Shown here: piece after piece, positions 4,549 to 5,125 of the stretch
Numbering within the stretch: position 1 is the first letter of the stretch
Layout of the letters: each line of letters opens with the position of its first letter
Source of the DNA: Silvanigrellaceae bacterium
Lineage (GTDB): Bacteria > Bdellovibrionota > Oligoflexia > Silvanigrellales > Silvanigrellaceae
Direction: 5' to 3'
Assembly (NCBI GenBank): GCA_947475135.1
Contig: CANJMU010000072.1
Coordinates: forward strand, 1 to 5,125
Length of the DNA stretch: 5,125 bases
The notes under the pieces: generated by a model
The model's database searches: none
What the model was told of the DNA's origin: nothing
What the model saw: the letters and a program-made list of their open reading frames with translations, nothing else
Position numbers and translations under genes: made by a program

Positions 4549-5125
4549 ATGAAGCGTAGAAATTTTATTGAAAAAATGAAGTATTCTTTGATATTTTCTG
4601 GAATTTCTCAAGAAAATTTTCTGTCCGCAAAAACAGTGGATGGTCCTCAATTTGAATATTTTTTTAGGGACGACAATGGAAATATATTGTTGCTTCAAAA
4701 AAATATAAAAACATCCGTTGTTGAAACGAAACAGCTTGTGGCTTATGGATTTATTAAAAATTCAAAAGGTGAAAATAAATTTTTTTATGATTCCAATTTT
4801 TATTTGCATTTTCCAAATGAGAGTTATCTTGAAAACTCTAACTTTATCTTATTTTTTGAAGAAAAAGAGGAAGATGTTTTTTATTATATTGCCAAACGTG
4901 ATATTTTAAATAATGAAATACACCATATTTTTACGATTCATTCTGAAAATATTTTTTTAAATTTAAAAGAAAATGTTCGTTTTTTTTCTTTTTTAAATCA
5001 CGATGAAAATATTTTTATTTTTTCTATGCTATTCAAGAATATTTATTCCAATGAAATTTATGTTGTTTCTTTAGATATAAAAAATAAACTGACGATTCAA
5101 AAAATTGATGGAGAGGTTGTTAAAA
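4549..5125 (+). CDS. Unrecognised AT-rich protein, partial at its C-terminus, possible Tat-like leader
   Basis: The frame is open from ATG 4549 to the right edge (192 codons, no stop) and continues beyond the window. ATG 4549 is preferred because GAGGA (4539-4543) lies five bases before it. ATG 4537 is in the same frame but lacks a Shine-Dalgarno. I do not recognise the family. The N-terminus MKRRNFIEKMKYSLIFSGIS has a twin arginine followed by xFI, then a short uncharged stretch and LSA near residue 27, which resembles a weak Tat signal and suggests export. The remainder is rich in Phe, Ile, Asn, Lys and Glu, with alternating hydrophobic stretches such as NIFIFSMLF and EIYVVSLDI. That pattern suggests repeated beta strands, possibly a beta-propeller-like fold, but this is inference. 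Codon use is far more AT-biased than in the ribosomal genes. It is divergent from serC, with no evidence that the two act together. Confidence 0.75.
   Translation, partial: MKRRNFIEKMKYSLIFSGISQENFLSAKTVDGPQFEYFFRDDNGNILLLQKNIKTSVVETKQLVAYGFIKNSKGENKFFYDSNFYLHFPNESYLENSNFILFFEEKEEDVFYYIAKRDILNNEIHHIFTIHSENIFLNLKENVRFFSFLNHDENIFIFSMLFKNIYSNEIYVVSLDIKNKLTIQKIDGEVVK

Noticed and set aside
4718..4909. + strand ORF in another frame inside the right-edge gene
   Set aside because: It lies wholly inside the longer open frame beginning at 4549, which has a Shine-Dalgarno; it is a shadow.
1..5125. CRISPR array, insertion sequence, phage or defence system
   Set aside because: I saw no regularly spaced repeats, transposase or integrase motifs, terminal inverted repeats or defence-type genes; the tRNA also shows no nearby integrase or duplicated 3' end.

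Overview
The window is a 5.1 kb stretch of AT-rich bacterial chromosome carrying mostly housekeeping genes. All recognisable proteins are bacterial: a type II fatty acid synthase enzyme, ribosomal proteins L19, L20 and L35, HemW and SerC. Nothing in it looks like a phage, plasmid or transposon. A Gram-negative host, possibly in the Bdellovibrionota/Oligoflexia, would fit the AT-rich genes and the general look of the proteins. That is an impression only, and nothing here proves it.

Layout from left to right. (1) On the + strand, positions 1-583 hold the C-terminal half of fabF (3-oxoacyl-ACP synthase II). It is interrupted by an in-frame TAA at 68-70, where the family normally has glutamate. 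(2) One base after the fabF stop comes hemW (585-1889, +), a radical SAM heme chaperone. (3) A 9-bp inverted repeat at 1872-1898 covers the hemW stop codon and separates hemW from the convergent minus-strand genes. (4) On the minus strand, read right to left, are rpmI (L35, 3219-2959), rplT (L20, 2875-2501), a tRNA-Pro(GGG) gene (2470-2393) and rplS (L19, 2343-1915). The spacing suggests one transcription unit, which would require the tRNA to be cut out of a ribosomal-protein mRNA. (5) Upstream of these, also on the minus strand, is serC (4378-3287, TTG start with a strong GGAGG), followed by a hairpin terminator at 3255-3276. (6) A 170-base divergent intergenic region (4379-4548) has TTGAC repeats, including a TTGAC-N4-GTCAA palindrome. 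(7) On the + strand, a very AT-rich gene of unknown function starts at 4549 and is still open at the right edge.

The ribosomal-protein block differs from the textbook order: infC and pheS do not flank rpmI-rplT, and rplS is apart from rpsP-rimM-trmD. L35 has an N-terminal Lys/Ala extension and a CxxC pair, and L19 has an Ala-rich C-terminal tail. I found no convincing new biological system. The items most worth a second look are the fabF nonsense codon, the tRNA embedded in the ribosomal-protein operon with its hairpin, the unusual L35, and the unrecognised gene at the right edge.
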